From the NCBI GenBank assembly GCA_008921705.1, contig VFFE01007186.1:672441-736440 (forward strand): 64,000 nt of DNA, written 5' to 3'. Both the position numbers and the translations under genes were made by a program. Of this stretch, positions 53,625 through 64,000 are shown one piece after another. Below the pieces are notes generated by a model that was not told the DNA's origin, did no database searches, and was given only the letters and a program-made list of their open reading frames with translations. Numbering within the stretch: position 1 is the first letter of the stretch; every line of letters begins with the position of its first letter. Origin of the DNA: Burhinus oedicnemus. Taxonomy: Eukaryota; Chordata; Aves; Charadriiformes; Burhinidae.

Positions 53625-53662
53625 GTTACTGAATGTTATGTTACTGAATATTATGTTACTGG
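53625..53662 (+). repeat. 15-bp minisatellite, 2.5 copies
   Basis: GTTACTGAATGTTAT, GTTACTGAATATTAT and a partial GTTACTGG run head to tail. The two full units differ at one base. Confidence 0.85.
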
Positions 53663-53732
53663 TCCATGTCATTCTCCCAGTTAGAAGAATTCCATTTTGC
53701 TCACTGGACCACAGATGGAAAGAGTTGCTGTC

Positions 53733-53786
53733 CCCCAGTGCTTAAGACACATACCCAAGATGCTGGTGCGAGTCCCAGTTCCAGTA
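53733..53786 (+). mobile_element. possible tRNA-derived SINE head
   Basis: CCCCCAGTGCTTAAGACACA followed by TACCCAAGATGCTGG and GCGAGTCCCAGTTCC has the shape of a SINE promoter head: an A-box-like GTGnTTAAGnCAC and a B-box-like GCGAGTCCC. Only the head is visible and the body is not recognised, so it could be chance. Confidence 0.35.
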
Positions 53787-54512
53787 ACTACCTCATCACT
53801 TACATGAAATAAAACTCCAACAGCTGGATGGCTGGAGCTCTCACCAAGTTGAATATGAAGTCTTGTCATCAAAAGAAAGGACTTGGATACAGCTCATCAC
53901 AGTCAACTTGGACATGCTACTGTCAAGGACAAAAACCAGAAATCAGCACAAGAAGAGTATCTTGTGTATATTTTATGCATCAGGCTCACAGGATACAGAA
54001 GTAGATGAATGGTGGATTTGCGTAGCCGTGTTTTGGAAGCTGGGAAGCTTTTTTTTCAGTTAGGAAACCTATTGTGGGATGGTCAGCAGGCACAGCGGCT
54101 ATCTAAGACACATCAAAGCTGTGTACACTTAGACACTCAAACATTGACAAGGTATTGAAGTGGATCAATGCAGCTGAGGATGACTTTGAGGACATCAGTC
54201 ATGCCTAAAGGTGAACCTGGGCACTTTTTAGGGCAAGGTAGGTGTCTTATATTTTTCAGACTCTGGATTGCAGATGACAACAGTTCCTCCACATACAGAA
54301 GTGAAAAGTTAATAAACAAACTTTAAATAATGATTTGGACAAGGGCAAAGAGATCTAAAAATGAACTAGCTCAATATTCTACTCTGCATCCTCCCTATCG
54401 CTCTGGTCTCCATCAACCTTAAAAATATTCTTTTCTTAGGCTTCCAAAGCTAATTCGCATTCTAAGCAAAGAAAATTACAATAACACCACCGTTTTAAAA
54501 CTTCAAATACAA

Positions 54513-54580
54513 GAGCCAAATTCATCCCTGATGTGATCTCATTAGCTTAATGAGATTACACCAGGGATGTAATTGTCCCA
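54513..54580. repeat. ancient palindromic (fold-back) interspersed element
   Basis: The arms CATCCCTGATGTGATCTC(ATTA) at 54523-54544 and (TAAT)GAGATTACACCAGGGATG at 54548-54569 pair over 22 bp with two mismatches round a 3-nt loop GCT; weaker pairing extends to about 54513 and 54580 (GAGCCAAATT against AATTGTCCC). The sequence agrees with a remembered amniote repeat whose consensus contains TTACACCAGGGATGAATTTG and a CATTGAAGTCAATGG-like centre. These are thought to be fossil non-autonomous DNA elements; the family name is not certain. It could also fold as RNA if transcribed. Confidence 0.65.
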
Positions 54581-55686
54581 AGGAATAAATTAAATGAACA
54601 GTAATATATGTTTTTTGTAAAATCCTGTAATATGCTTTCATTAACTTTGTTCCCCATACCACATATTTAACCTTTTTTCCTCTCTCCACTCATTGTCAGT
54701 GTAAATGCAGCTCATCACCTAGGTAAGATTAAGCACATTAACTACATGAAGGAGTCAGCATGCTGAATTTACCTATTAATCTTCTCTCCCACCCTCCTAA
54801 TGGACTGATTTCAACTACATGAAACAAAAAGCAAATATTGCTTCTCCCCATAATGGAAAGTTTAAAAAAAAAGCATTAGGTACCAGGTGCATATTTTAAT
54901 TATATTTTTTTTTCTTCATTCTGTCTTCCTCTATATCTCCTTCAAACTGGCAAAAATCCAGTCACTGTTTTGCTGCATCATGTATGAAATGTTTCGCTTC
55001 ATTGTAATACCAAAGCTGCAATCCTTCTTTCAAACTGTGACTATTAATATTTATTTCATCCTCTGGCTTTCCTGAGCCAAAGCAAATGAACTGTGGCCTC
55101 ATTGAAATGATACGGTCTCTTGACCCTTTGTGCAGTTTAAAATGATGTAACCTGAACCATTTTAATCTGAAGGCTGGAACAAGTCAAAAGCTGTAATGAG
55201 TTCAGGACACTTCAAGACATCGGAAGAGCTATCTTGCTATAAAAGATGCAGTTTTTGCATACAGAAGCTATAACATCATATACCTCATGAGTGACACAGG
55301 CATAAAAAACCTGCCCAGTAGCCGATTTTTCCACCTCTTCCCAGTGATGACTTCAGAGACCAGACCTTGCACAAGGGGTGAAATAGTTGATAGTAAAAGT
55401 GACACCAGAGTTAAACACCTCTGCCAACTTTTCCAACAGAATAAACATTATGATGAGGGTTTAAACCTATGCAATTTCTAAACTGTCAGACAATTAACAG
55501 CTTAGAGAAAATGCTGCCTTTCCGTGAGACGGGTTTGTTACAGATTTTAAGAATAACGTGTTTGCCTCTCCAGCCCACTCTGAGATGCCACTTCCAAAAA
55601 TAACCTTCAGATATGTTTGGAGTTCCTTCCCACTTCCACTGTGATCATATCCAGAGATCTCATGGACTCCACAGATCTCAGGGACA

Positions 55687-55719
55687 TACTTTGACTCCAC
55701 TGAAGTCAGTGAAAAATGA
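55687..55719. repeat. ancient palindromic element remnant
   Basis: GACTCCACTGAAGTCAGTGA is the CATTGAAGTCAATGG core with A-to-G type changes in both arms, flanked by TTT and AAAAATG. CACTGA and TCAGTG still pair, so changes in the two arms look matched. Confidence 0.4.
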
Positions 55720-58507
55720 ACAAAATAAATGTTTACAAGTCGGTTTTGTTTTCTTAAGACCACTAAACTTTTTATAAAATGGGAGGAGTCCAGTCTCACA
55801 GGTGCAAAAACTTAGGGATAACAATCCCAGCCAGGGAAGCAATTAAACTAGGCACAAAAACTCTGCCCCAAATGTCAAATCCAAAGGATGGTCCTATCTT
55901 CTTTAATGGTTTAAGAAAGAGCTTCTGCTCATACTATGCAGTGGTGAGTTAGTGCACTGTTCTCATCTGGAGAGCTAACAATCTAATGGCAGAGGAAAAA
56001 GGCAAATTAAACAAGGCAGAATGAATTCAGACTGCAGAGCATCCAGCAGAGCTGAACGTAACAAGCTTGAATTAAATAATTAGAATACCAAGGAAAAAAA
56101 ACCTTAGAGAGCAAAGGGTGTTCTTGGTCACTGATTGCTATTTAAATTGGTTTGGCCTCTAACGATTTAGAGATGGTCAAAATGCATAAATTTCCCTGAG
56201 CTTTATGTGCTTGGCTGTGATGACTGAAGAAGGGAAAAAGTCCAATTTGCATAGTACATTTTTATAGATGGTTAAGCCTTTAAGTGGATTAATAGAGTTT
56301 GTTACTTTTAAAGGCATAGGTTTTTATTAAATGACAGGCATTCAGGTTAAAAATAAAATGAAAACAACATACACACACACTGATTAGAAACACGTACAAT
56401 ACCTATTTACCAAGGTTAAGGTCAAAGAGTTATTATAGTCAGATAACCAAAACATCTGCACAGGAAAAGCTTTCAAATTTCACCAAATTATGTATCAAAT
56501 CATTTTATGGCTCTCATGGTACTGTTGAAATCCTTGAAGACTGGTATGTGCTGAAATAGCTTGCCAGCTTGCAACTCCAGCTAAAACCCTTCTGATAGTT
56601 ATTCATTCACTTTCCAAGTGGGATGCTATTCAAGCTCTTCACGTTAACTCTCCACCGCAATATTTTTCCTTTAAATGATGGAAATTTTTTTTGTGAAGTG
56701 GTTTGAGATCAGAATGAGAGAAATAGAAAAATACTACCTGCCTTCAAACAAAAAACCCTAAATCCTATCATGCAAATTTCACCCCAAAAAGTTTTTTGCC
56801 TGTAGAGAAACTGTATATTAAAGAACAAATTATGACTGGACTGGTAAGAGTACTTTTTTTTTTTTAGTTTCTGGTTAAATCAGATAGAAATTTTGTGACT
56901 TACTTTTAAATCATTTTGTATACATTTTTGACAAAATGAAAAGAAAAAAGAAATAATTTGCAACAGGATAATATTTTTTTACATGAAACAAAGTGGTTTA
57001 ATTTTAAAAATCTTAAAAATTAACTCTATACCGAAATATCATATTGAAATGACAAAAAACAAATATTTCAATTATAGGATGTTAAAATGAAAGTTACGTT
57101 ATCTCATCAAAAAATTGTGGTTTTTTAGGACAAAACAACTTAACTAATGGGACAAAAATTCACCAGGTGTGATTCAAAACAATATTTTACAAATTTAAAA
57201 ACTGAAAACTAAAAGTCTTGTGCTGTTTTGGCAAACATTACTTTGGGCTACCTCTGTCAGCAGATCAAAATTGTCATGGCATCCTCTTGGATAAGAACTA
57301 CTGTGTAAATGCAAATTACACTTATATCTTGTAAAACAATGTAATTAACAAAAAAAGGAAAGTACCTGTAGTCTGCCAGTGTCTAAATTCGGTATATTCA
57401 TAGTTACAGCAGCAGACCTGGTCTCAAATTAATCTAATATTCCCTACTACTCTGTAGTGCAGTGATTTGAGTGTCTGAATGACAAACTGAAATTTTCCCT
57501 TTTATTTTTTACCCATAAGTCAAGGCACTTAATACTATTTTTATGTATAGCTTTACTTACATAAAATTACATTACTCAGAGTTTGACTTTTATAAGCACA
57601 CAATGAAAAAGGAACATGCATTTCCATTACTTAAGGTCCCCATATTATATGCCCCAAATACAGAATGGGCATATACCACTCAAAAACATATGTTGCACAG
57701 ACCTTTCTTTCCAAAGAAAAACATTTAATCAGTAACAGAATGTGAATCTTCAAAACATAGGGAAAGAACCCTCAAAAAAGGAGCCACTCAAGAAAAATAT
57801 AAAGCGCAAGGTATGGAGGAGCCCAAGGCCTGCCTCAGCCCCCAGAATTTTCCTAAAGAAGCTTGCTTAGTGCAAGCACGATGTCCTCCTTCTTTTAAGC
57901 AATTGAACATCACATCTGTATAGAAATGCTGGTATAATAGAATTGGATGGAGTGATCAATTTAGGTAAAAAGACCTCTATGAAGCCTTTGAAAGACAGTA
58001 ATGTATCTACGCTATTAATCAAAATAATAAATAACTACACAAAGTCACCGATTAACAGTATTTTAAAGGAGCTATTGGCAGGAAATTCGGTCTTAGTGGA
58101 GGCTCTTGTACTAGCAAACTTAAATTCAGGCCCATGGAACACTGTTGCTTGGAGAGCATGGAAATGCCCTGCAGGGAAGCCAGTGCAGCCAGGGACCCAA
58201 TTTGCCTCGGTACCTCTGGTACCAACATCAACGCTCCAGCTGTTTCCAGTTGTGTTCAGTGTGCACACAGCGAGGCTCTAAGTTATGACACCGCGCTTTG
58301 TTTCCGAGCTTGCATTTGGAATGAGATTGCAAAGGGTTAGCCAAATGTTAGACAGGTGGTGTCTGCTTTGGTTGCATAAGTTACTGTGACTATCTGGGAA
58401 TCCCTGAGAAAGTCAAAGGAAACTGCTTTGTGGGCGTCGCTTCAAAGGGCTGGGATGGACAGTGTGCTGGATTCTTTTTCCCAACAGCATCTAAATTTAT
58501 CTCCATT

Positions 58508-58531
58508 GTTCTTTTTTTTCTTTTTTTTCTG
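58508..58531 (+). repeat. polypyrimidine tract
   Basis: Two T-runs with single C interruptions, ending TCTGCTTAG at 58536. Its form is that of a 3' splice-site tract for the candidate exon that follows. Confidence 0.7.
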
Positions 58532-58536
58532 CTTAG

Positions 58537-58747
58537 TACTAAACCTGGATCCCAGCCAGCAAGGGACAACAATATCTTGACAGAGAAGCTCATACATCCC
58601 ACACGGGTCATCTACATTGTCCGGGATCCATGTGCATCAGAGATTACAACAGTGGAAAACAAAAGAATTACGCAACAGAAAGGTCTTGATGAGAGTAAAC
58701 AAGAGAAACGTGACTTACTGCTGAAGCACTTTCCTGCCTGTAGTTGA
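58537..58747 (+). other. candidate exon (unconfirmed)
   Basis: After a strong polypyrimidine tract and TTAG at 58536, an open frame runs about 70 codons to TGA at 58745. Its translation is charged and not low-complexity, and contains HPTRVIYIVRDPCASE. The IVRDP piece resembles the 3'-phosphosulfate-binding strand-loop of sulfotransferases (V(R)DPR), but the usual following arginine and serine are missing and nothing else of that fold is seen. An ATTAAA occurs about 50 bp after the stop (58799), so a terminal exon is possible; a weak donor GTAAAC at 58695 would make it internal instead. It may equally be a chance frame; comparable frames exist elsewhere in the window. Confidence 0.12.
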
Positions 58748-59028
58748 AGCAGAGGGACAAGGGGAGGTCCACCCTTCAAATCTTCTCAGACAGTAACATT
58801 AAAAAGCAGCGAATAAGCAACTGGAGTCTCATGTTCTGTTGTCCGGTGTTTCTATTTAGTCAGTAGTGTTCCTTAGAGCAGAGATAAAGGAGTAAATCGT
58901 ATGCAATTTCATACAAAAACATGCATTTGTTTTAAGATCCAGCTGATAACATTGATAAAGTCTTAAGTAAATTAAAAGTGTGTTACTAAAGTGAATGCTG
59001 GTTTATTCAAAAGGAAAATCAACCATAC

Positions 59029-59127
59029 CCGTGAGAGAGCTTGACTGAGAGGAAGACTGTGGGACCGTTCAAATCCTGGTCTGTTCTGAAAGAGGTCACT
59101 TGACCTCACGTTAGCCATCAGAGCAGT
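59029..59127 (+). mobile_element. MIR SINE fragment
   Basis: GTGAGAGAGCTTGACTGAGA to GGGACCGTTCAAATCCTGG fits the tRNA-like head of MIR up to its GGGTTCAAATCCTGGCTCTG B-box region. After an apparent deletion, GTCACTTGACCTCACGTTAG fits the GTCACTTAACCTCTCTGAGCC core. Confidence 0.5.
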
Positions 59128-60244
59128 ATGGCCAGCCTCAGCTAGCTCAGAGCCCTTGGCACAACCACCCCTCTAAGCACTTGCTCTGCAAAAGGTTCAG
59201 CTGGCCAAGGCTTCGCAGGCTCCCCAGCCCCAGCAACGTAAGCCCACGGCACCATTGCCCTCACTTTTAACCCTGCCTTTGGCTCTGCACATGCCAGCCG
59301 TAGACCATCCCAGCTCTGAAGGAAGGGGATTGCAAAGAAGGGAGTATTAAGCTGGAGACCAGATCCTGCTCACGCTCTTTCCTCCTGAAACTTGTCGTCA
59401 ACAGCATATTGCTTCAGTGGGCACAAGTACATCTGCTCCCTGTGGAAAGGGGATATTCAACCAGAAACAGGCTGAGAGTGAGATTGAATATATAAAAAAA
59501 ATGGTGGGGAGCTTACTCTCCAAAAGTGCTTGGAAAGATGCTGCCTAGTGACCTAAGATTTTGGGAAGCCTCAAGGCACACCAAATACTGTATTTTTCTT
59601 ACTTGTCCCTATGCATGTATTGACTATTTGGTATAGTCAGTCTGTAGTCTCTTGCCCTTTTTGGGAGGAAGCTTGTGTTACCTGTGCATGAGCTGTGTTC
59701 TGAGATATCCCTAAGGACAGTGCAAGCTGAAAACAGAGATAGCTCGAACGCTGGATTTAAGCAGAATTTAGGCATATATGATAAAGAAGTAATATTCTGA
59801 AAAGCCTTTTTCAGCTGCTGTCTAACCCTGGAGCTACCTAAATTCCTTTGGTAAGTAGATGGAGTTTTGTGGTAGTCCAGAATGCACAGAGGTATCTCAG
59901 CTTTCACAGGACTAAGTCAACAAATACATTCTTCTTACCTAAACCAGATCAGAATAAAATGATCAGATGCTTCTCTACCTATTTTGACATCACAATCCAA
60001 TAAGCATTCTCAGAGCATTCCTAGCACCCACACACAGCATTAAGAACCACACAAAGTATGCTGCTTCCCTTGAAGATAAAACCTAGATTCAGCTGCCTGC
60101 CTTAAAGGAACAATACAAATCTACAAGTGTCATGTCCCCTAGAGAATGCTATAACCACCAGGATACAGATTATTCAAAATAAGCGTAGTCTCAGACCAAT
60201 GCTGTTGAAGCAGTGCCACTGTGCACAATAGTTAATCGTAGCCA

Positions 60245-60821
60245 GGAGGTCAAAAGAAGTGTTTATTCTCCCTTATTTGGTACTTGTGAGGCTTCATCTA
60301 CACTCTCTGGTTTTAGGCACCCCTCTGCAAGAAAGATGTTGAGAGATTAGAGCGCATCCAGAGGAGAGGCAGCAAGATGAGTACATGGTGTATGAGGAGA
60401 GGCCAAGAGAACGGTGTTTGTTCAGCCTTGAGAGGAGAAGGTGAAGGAGCAATCTTTCTGCTCTCTGCAGCTGCCAGATGGAAGGATGCAGAGGTGACAG
60501 AGCCAGGCTCTTCTCAGATGAAGAGCACCGAAGATCTCATGCACTGATGGCGTGAGAAATGATGAAATGATAGGCACAAGATGGAAAACAGGAAATTCTC
60601 TTTAGATGGGGAGGGGAATATACCATGGGAGATGGTCACACGCTTGAGCAGGTTGCCCAGAAAGGCTGTGGAATTGCTACCTTTGGAGATACTAAAAAAT
60701 TTGCTGGGTATGTCTCCCAGCAACCTGATCTAACTGAGCCTGATTTGTGCAGGGGACTGGAGATGATGACCTCAGAAGTCCCTTTTAACCTCAGTTTTTC
60801 TATGATCTTGTGACTCTATGA
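60245..60821 (+). mobile_element. CR1 LINE, 5'-truncated 3' end
   Basis: The 3' end of a chicken-repeat-1 retrotransposon, sense on plus. The first part is a decayed reverse-transcriptase C-terminus: the frame from 60283 reads LVRLHL where CR1 has LVRPHLEY. It continues with recognisable landmarks: CCAGAGGAGAGGCAGCAAGA, TTCAGCCTTGAGAGGAGAAG, GGCACAAGATGGAAAACAGG, and GCAGGTTGCCCAGAAAGGCT followed by GTGGAAT. It then has CAGGGGACTGGAGATGATGA for the TTGGACTAGATGATCTC box, AAGTCCCTTTTAACCTCAG, and ends TTCTATGATCTTGTGACTCTATGA, the degenerate octamer tail of CR1. Many substitutions and small indels show an old insertion; it cannot code. CR1 is the main LINE of birds and other sauropsids. Confidence 0.9.
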
Positions 60822-60848
60822 AAGGAAAGAAAAACAGATGAAGCCTAG

Positions 60849-60906
60849 CTGTAACCTCATAGTTGGAGCACTTGGTTTGCAAGAGGAGATCTGAATTCCG
60901 GTCCCC
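60849..60906 (+). mobile_element. tRNA-derived SINE head
   Basis: AGTTGGAGCACTTGGTTTGC followed by AAGAGGAGATCTGAATTCCG and GTCCCC closely follows the head of old amniote tRNA-derived SINEs (GTGGTTAGAGCACTGGnnTGC, then AGGAGACCTGGGTTCTAGTCCC). It has A- and B-box-like parts. The body after about 60910 is not recognisable. It lies 28 bp after the CR1 end. Confidence 0.5.
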
Positions 60907-61654
60907 AGAACCAAATGTCTACTTATCTATGCATATATACACACACAGCCACAGAGGGAGATGTTAAAGCTCTGTTAAAAACAATAGACAAAAATGAACA
61001 TTTCCTCTTTAAAATGTCATATGTTTCTGCCTCCTGGACAGAGCTTGCATTCTGGGCTGCAGATTACACATGAAGAGAAGCATCTCTACAAACTGCAAGT
61101 GAGAAAAACAGTGAGTGAGATTTGAGACATATCTCCAGTCTTCCCACTGGTTAGACTTAGGCAGAATTACACCCATTTACTGACTCCGAGTAACTCCCCC
61201 ACTTTATTCCAAGATGCCTCATTTTCTCCATGCTTTTGTACAAGAAGCCTGGATACCTCATTCCCACCTAAGTCGTTGGGTGCCTTAATTAGACCATTCC
61301 CTAGCACTTATCAAATTTCCTACAAACATACAAACAGTCTTGAAAAGATTCTGCCTTCCATGAACTAAATCCACAAGCTTTCACCTGTTATATGGTCGAT
61401 TTCTTTATTCTTTACAAAAAAGCATTAACCCCCGATCTTCAAGACAGTGGATGCTTTAGTATTCAAATTATCAAAGTGGACACTACCTCATTCAGAGATA
61501 GCCTGATCTTTATACAGACATGCCTTATTTGATACCATTGTTCTCTTGCAGTCTGCCCATAAGTGTGTATTATCTGTTATCTCTTGTCTTACAACGTATT
61601 CTCTTGAGAAACTGTGAAAGGGAAAACTAATTTCCAGTTCTGTGCTTTTTTTTT

Positions 61655-61679
61655 AAAGACCTCACCACATGAGGTCTTT
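61655..61679. repeat. 10-bp perfect hairpin
   Basis: AAAGACCTCA (61655-61664) and TGAGGTCTTT (61670-61679) are exact reverse complements with a 5-nt loop CCACA, preceded directly by a T-run. The arms are not low complexity. Confidence 0.7.
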
Positions 61680-63539
61680 GTTACGGCTGCAGGCCCCAGG
61701 TGTTATAGTTACATGATATTATTTTATTATAATCACTGATATTATTATAGAATTTGTAAGAAGGAGGGAAGTGTAATTACCAAATTAAGCAAGAAGATGG
61801 TATGGTCAGTAAGGACAGAATTGTAAGGAAATAGTTTCAAGAAAAGGGAAAAAGACATTAAAACTATTCATCAGTATTTCAACTTCTTATACATCCGTAT
61901 AAATAGAATAGTCTTCACCTATGCAAAAGCCTGAAAATGAGCTCAGCATGAAAATAACATTTTGTGCATGCAAATCTATTGTGAATCATTTTTAAAAGGT
62001 TTTCACCTTTGCTCCATGTAATTAATTATTGAAATAACGCTTCTCTTACTGCTCTTACCATTCTTACTGAGTGTGGAGGTTTTGAACTATATATTGCACA
62101 TGAATCAGCACTGAATTTGACACTAGTGATATAAGAAAGTAGAAGTGGATGTTTAAGAGATTTCATGCAGGCAGGAAATGCTGACATGTTACAGAACAAA
62201 ATAAATTTCCCACTATAAGAGGTAGGTTGGAGTTTATTTCCAAACTATAGCAGAAGTCTCCTTCTTAATGTCGCTAATCATATTAGCTAAATATCACAGC
62301 AGGTAAAATGAGTTTTCAATAACACTGCTGAGTAATTTTCCAGCTAGTTTCATGCTTGGGATAATCTTATTTTTTTCTTTGTAAGTTTTGCATGGATATA
62401 CTGGGGCAATTATCTTCAGGCATTTGGAAACTAAGCTAGCACAGCAGCTTGCCAGTCTGCCTTAGTGTGACCCACTGTGGTGTTTATGTTCTGCATGCCA
62501 GTTGTTATTAGCTCACATGTGCGTGGAATACCATTTTCCTCTTTATTGGTTTAACATAATGGTATACCACGGGGAGTGTTTTACAGAAGGGACAGGATCT
62601 GAATATAAAGGCCTTCCTTCAAAGCAGGTATTTATTATCCATACACAGGAAATTTCACTCATTCCTACCATTTTATTTTATTCATGGACACCAAAATACG
62701 TATCATAGAGAAGCTTAAAGATTAATAGATAATGGAGAAAATAATTGCAATTATCTTCTGAGCAATCACAGTTTGATCAGCATTGTATAAACATTTTCCC
62801 AATCTGAGGCATTGGTACAATAAAGGCCAGATTTTGACTGCCCACCATAGGAGAGGATAAATTTCACAGTAAATTTCTCAGTAAATTCAACAAGTGCAGG
62901 CACACAGTGCTCAGTGTCCTCCTCTAATGCCGTGGTTACATCCCTCTCAGAGGTAGGGTTGACTTAAATGTCTCGTTACTTCCCCACCATAAAGATTCCT
63001 CCAATCTGTCCTTTCAGCTGGGCACGGTGAGTCAGGTCAGAGAACCATCCGGGTTTAAAAAAACCCAAACAAAACCCAAAACTCTTACAAAAGAAAAGTT
63101 ATTTTTCCTTTATCCTAGTCTAGTGCTTACTCTGTCTCACAAACAATGGTAGCAGGGTAACACAGTGAGCAATGCACGGGAGGACCAAAAAGGCAGGGAC
63201 GGCAAGGTAAGGGCTGTTTACATCCACAAAACTGCAGAAAACTGCACAGGGAAACAGGACCCAAAAAGAGAGAAAAGAGAAAGATGTCTTGTCCCCAGAT
63301 TTGCCCAGAATTTGAAGTTTTCATTAAAAAAAGAGATAATATCCTAACACTAATGAGGGAAGGGAAGCCAGACTGCATTCTGCATCAGATCACACAGCCA
63401 TACCTCAGGCTAGATCACGGGAGAGAGCAAGCCCATGGTAAGGGACTGCAGATGCACAGAGGTCTCCTTTTTCTGCTTTTTCTTCACTCAGTACAGAAGG
63501 CAGAAACCCCCACACTGCACTGGGAACATGCCAGCTCCA

Positions 63540-63612
63540 GTGCTGCAGAAGAGTGGACAAGTTGCCCAAAGCCACTCGCCGCTCTCACAGACGTGCCAGG
63601 TATGGGGAGGGG
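63540..63612 (-). mobile_element. possible MIR SINE fragment (minus strand)
   Basis: GACAAGTTGCCCAAAGCCAC resembles the reversed MIR core GTGACTTGCCCAAGGTCAC, and a TGCCAGG follows near where the reversed head would have GAGCCAGG. Short and degenerate. Confidence 0.25.
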
Positions 63613-64000
63613 AGCCTGCTCCTTTGGGTCCTGTCCTTGGACTCTTCGTGCATTAATGCCTCAGCTTGGCCTAAGCATGCCAAAAATGTGCTGGGACAAA
63701 GGAGTAAAGAAGTAAAAACTGCAGGGCTAGAAAGTAGTCCACAACTTGGGAAAGGACTAGTAATGCAGCAAGAAACAATTTTTTTGTTCCAGTCTAATGT
63801 TACTCCGCCTTTCTCCCCAGAGCCCATGAAGTTTCAGTCCAATCATGCAGTTCATGTCCAAAGCCCTCTGCAGTATCTGGCAAAAATGGGAGGAAAATGG
63901 GGTTTGGCCTAATGTCCCTCATCATATGCGAGGATATGCTTACATGGAAGGCCACAACAGTTCAATCAGTGCTGGTATGATTTGAAATAGATTATAAATA

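Larger units (their letters stand above)
53663..60244. other. gene-free unique sequence with SINE and palindrome remnants
   Basis: No confirmed gene. Listed inside are a possible tRNA-derived SINE head at 53733, ancient palindromes at 54513 and 55687, a candidate exon at 58537 and a MIR fragment at 59029. About 56840-57220 is extremely AT-rich. At 58209-58223 GGTACC occurs twice three bases apart. The stretch 58060-58480 has moderate GC and CpGs and may be regulatory, but I cannot name a decisive site. Confidence 0.55.
60822..64000. other. gene-free unique sequence, GC-richer at its end
   Basis: No confirmed gene. The listed SINE head (60849), hairpin (61655) and possible MIR (63540) lie here. 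From about 63160 to 63910 composition rises in GC and several frames stay open at once, including the longest frame of the window (63284-63715, 143 codons, ATG start); it shows no signal peptide, domain or repeat I know. A stretch at 62220-62360 holds several TAAT/ATTA cores (TAATCATATTAGCTAA near 62275) and could be regulatory. Confidence 0.55.

Noticed and set aside
57943..58281. 112-codon frame as a gene
   Set aside because: No ATG context, domain or splice structure that I can support; opposite-strand frame is also open.
60849..60906. Functional tRNA gene
   Set aside because: It has A- and B-box-like parts but no pairing acceptor stem or intact cloverleaf; a SINE head fits better.
61645..61679. 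Rho-independent terminator
   Set aside because: The stem-loop has its T-run before, not after, the stem, and all other evidence says vertebrate, where such terminators do not apply.
63284..63715. 143-codon open frame as a gene
   Set aside because: No recognisable domain or signal peptide; overlapping frames are open on both strands because local GC is higher; length is within chance for 64 kb.
1..64000. CRISPR array, phage or bacterial operon
   Set aside because: No regularly spaced repeats, no dense gene order and vertebrate transposons throughout.

Overview
The window reads as non-coding vertebrate DNA, almost certainly from a bird and probably a neoavian bird. Three things point there. 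Two solo LTRs, in opposite orientation (15309-15851 on minus, 37893-38402 on plus), belong to one endogenous-retrovirus LTR family that I recognise as common in bird genomes. A worn CR1 LINE 3' end (60245-60821) ends in the octamer-like repeat typical of avian CR1. Otherwise the DNA is AT-rich, CpG-poor and repeat-poor, carrying only very old amniote repeats (MIR and tRNA-derived SINE remnants, and degenerate palindromic elements built round a CATTGAAGTCAATGG-like core).

I find no convincing protein-coding gene, tRNA, rRNA, CRISPR array or operon. The longest open frames (143 codons at 63284-63715, 126 at 51660-52040) are what chance gives in 64 kb, and I recognise no domain in them. The window is best read as part of a gene desert or a very large intron. 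One possible exon is recorded at low confidence: 58537-58747, behind a strong polypyrimidine tract and AG, with an in-frame stop and an ATTAAA downstream.

Layout. 1-15.3 kb: unique AT-rich sequence, a GC-richer patch near 2.4-3.4 kb and a short-loop G-quadruplex motif at 14.4 kb. 15.3-15.85 kb: minus-strand solo LTR with a 5-bp target duplication. 15.9-24.6 kb: unique sequence with a candidate regulatory block at 22.7-23.7 kb. 24.6 kb: an unusual 45-bp tandem duplication that keeps a reading frame. 24.7-37.9 kb: unique sequence with several ancient palindromic remnants, a purine-rich then pyrimidine-rich stretch near 34 kb and a MIR at 35.3 kb. 37.9-38.4 kb: plus-strand solo LTR. 38.4-43.6 kb: a good MIR at 40.1 kb, then the best candidate regulatory block (42.7-43.56 kb). 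43.6-60.2 kb: unique sequence with hairpins, a 15-bp minisatellite, SINE remnants, and the clearest ancient palindrome at 54.5 kb. 60.2-64 kb: CR1 fragment, SINE head, a perfect 10-bp hairpin at 61.66 kb and a GC-richer end.

No new biological system is demonstrated. The points most worth checking are the two possible regulatory blocks, the 45-bp in-frame duplication, the candidate exon at 58.5 kb, and the set of related palindromic fossils. Regulatory and exon calls rest on motif and composition only; conservation and expression cannot be seen from one sequence.
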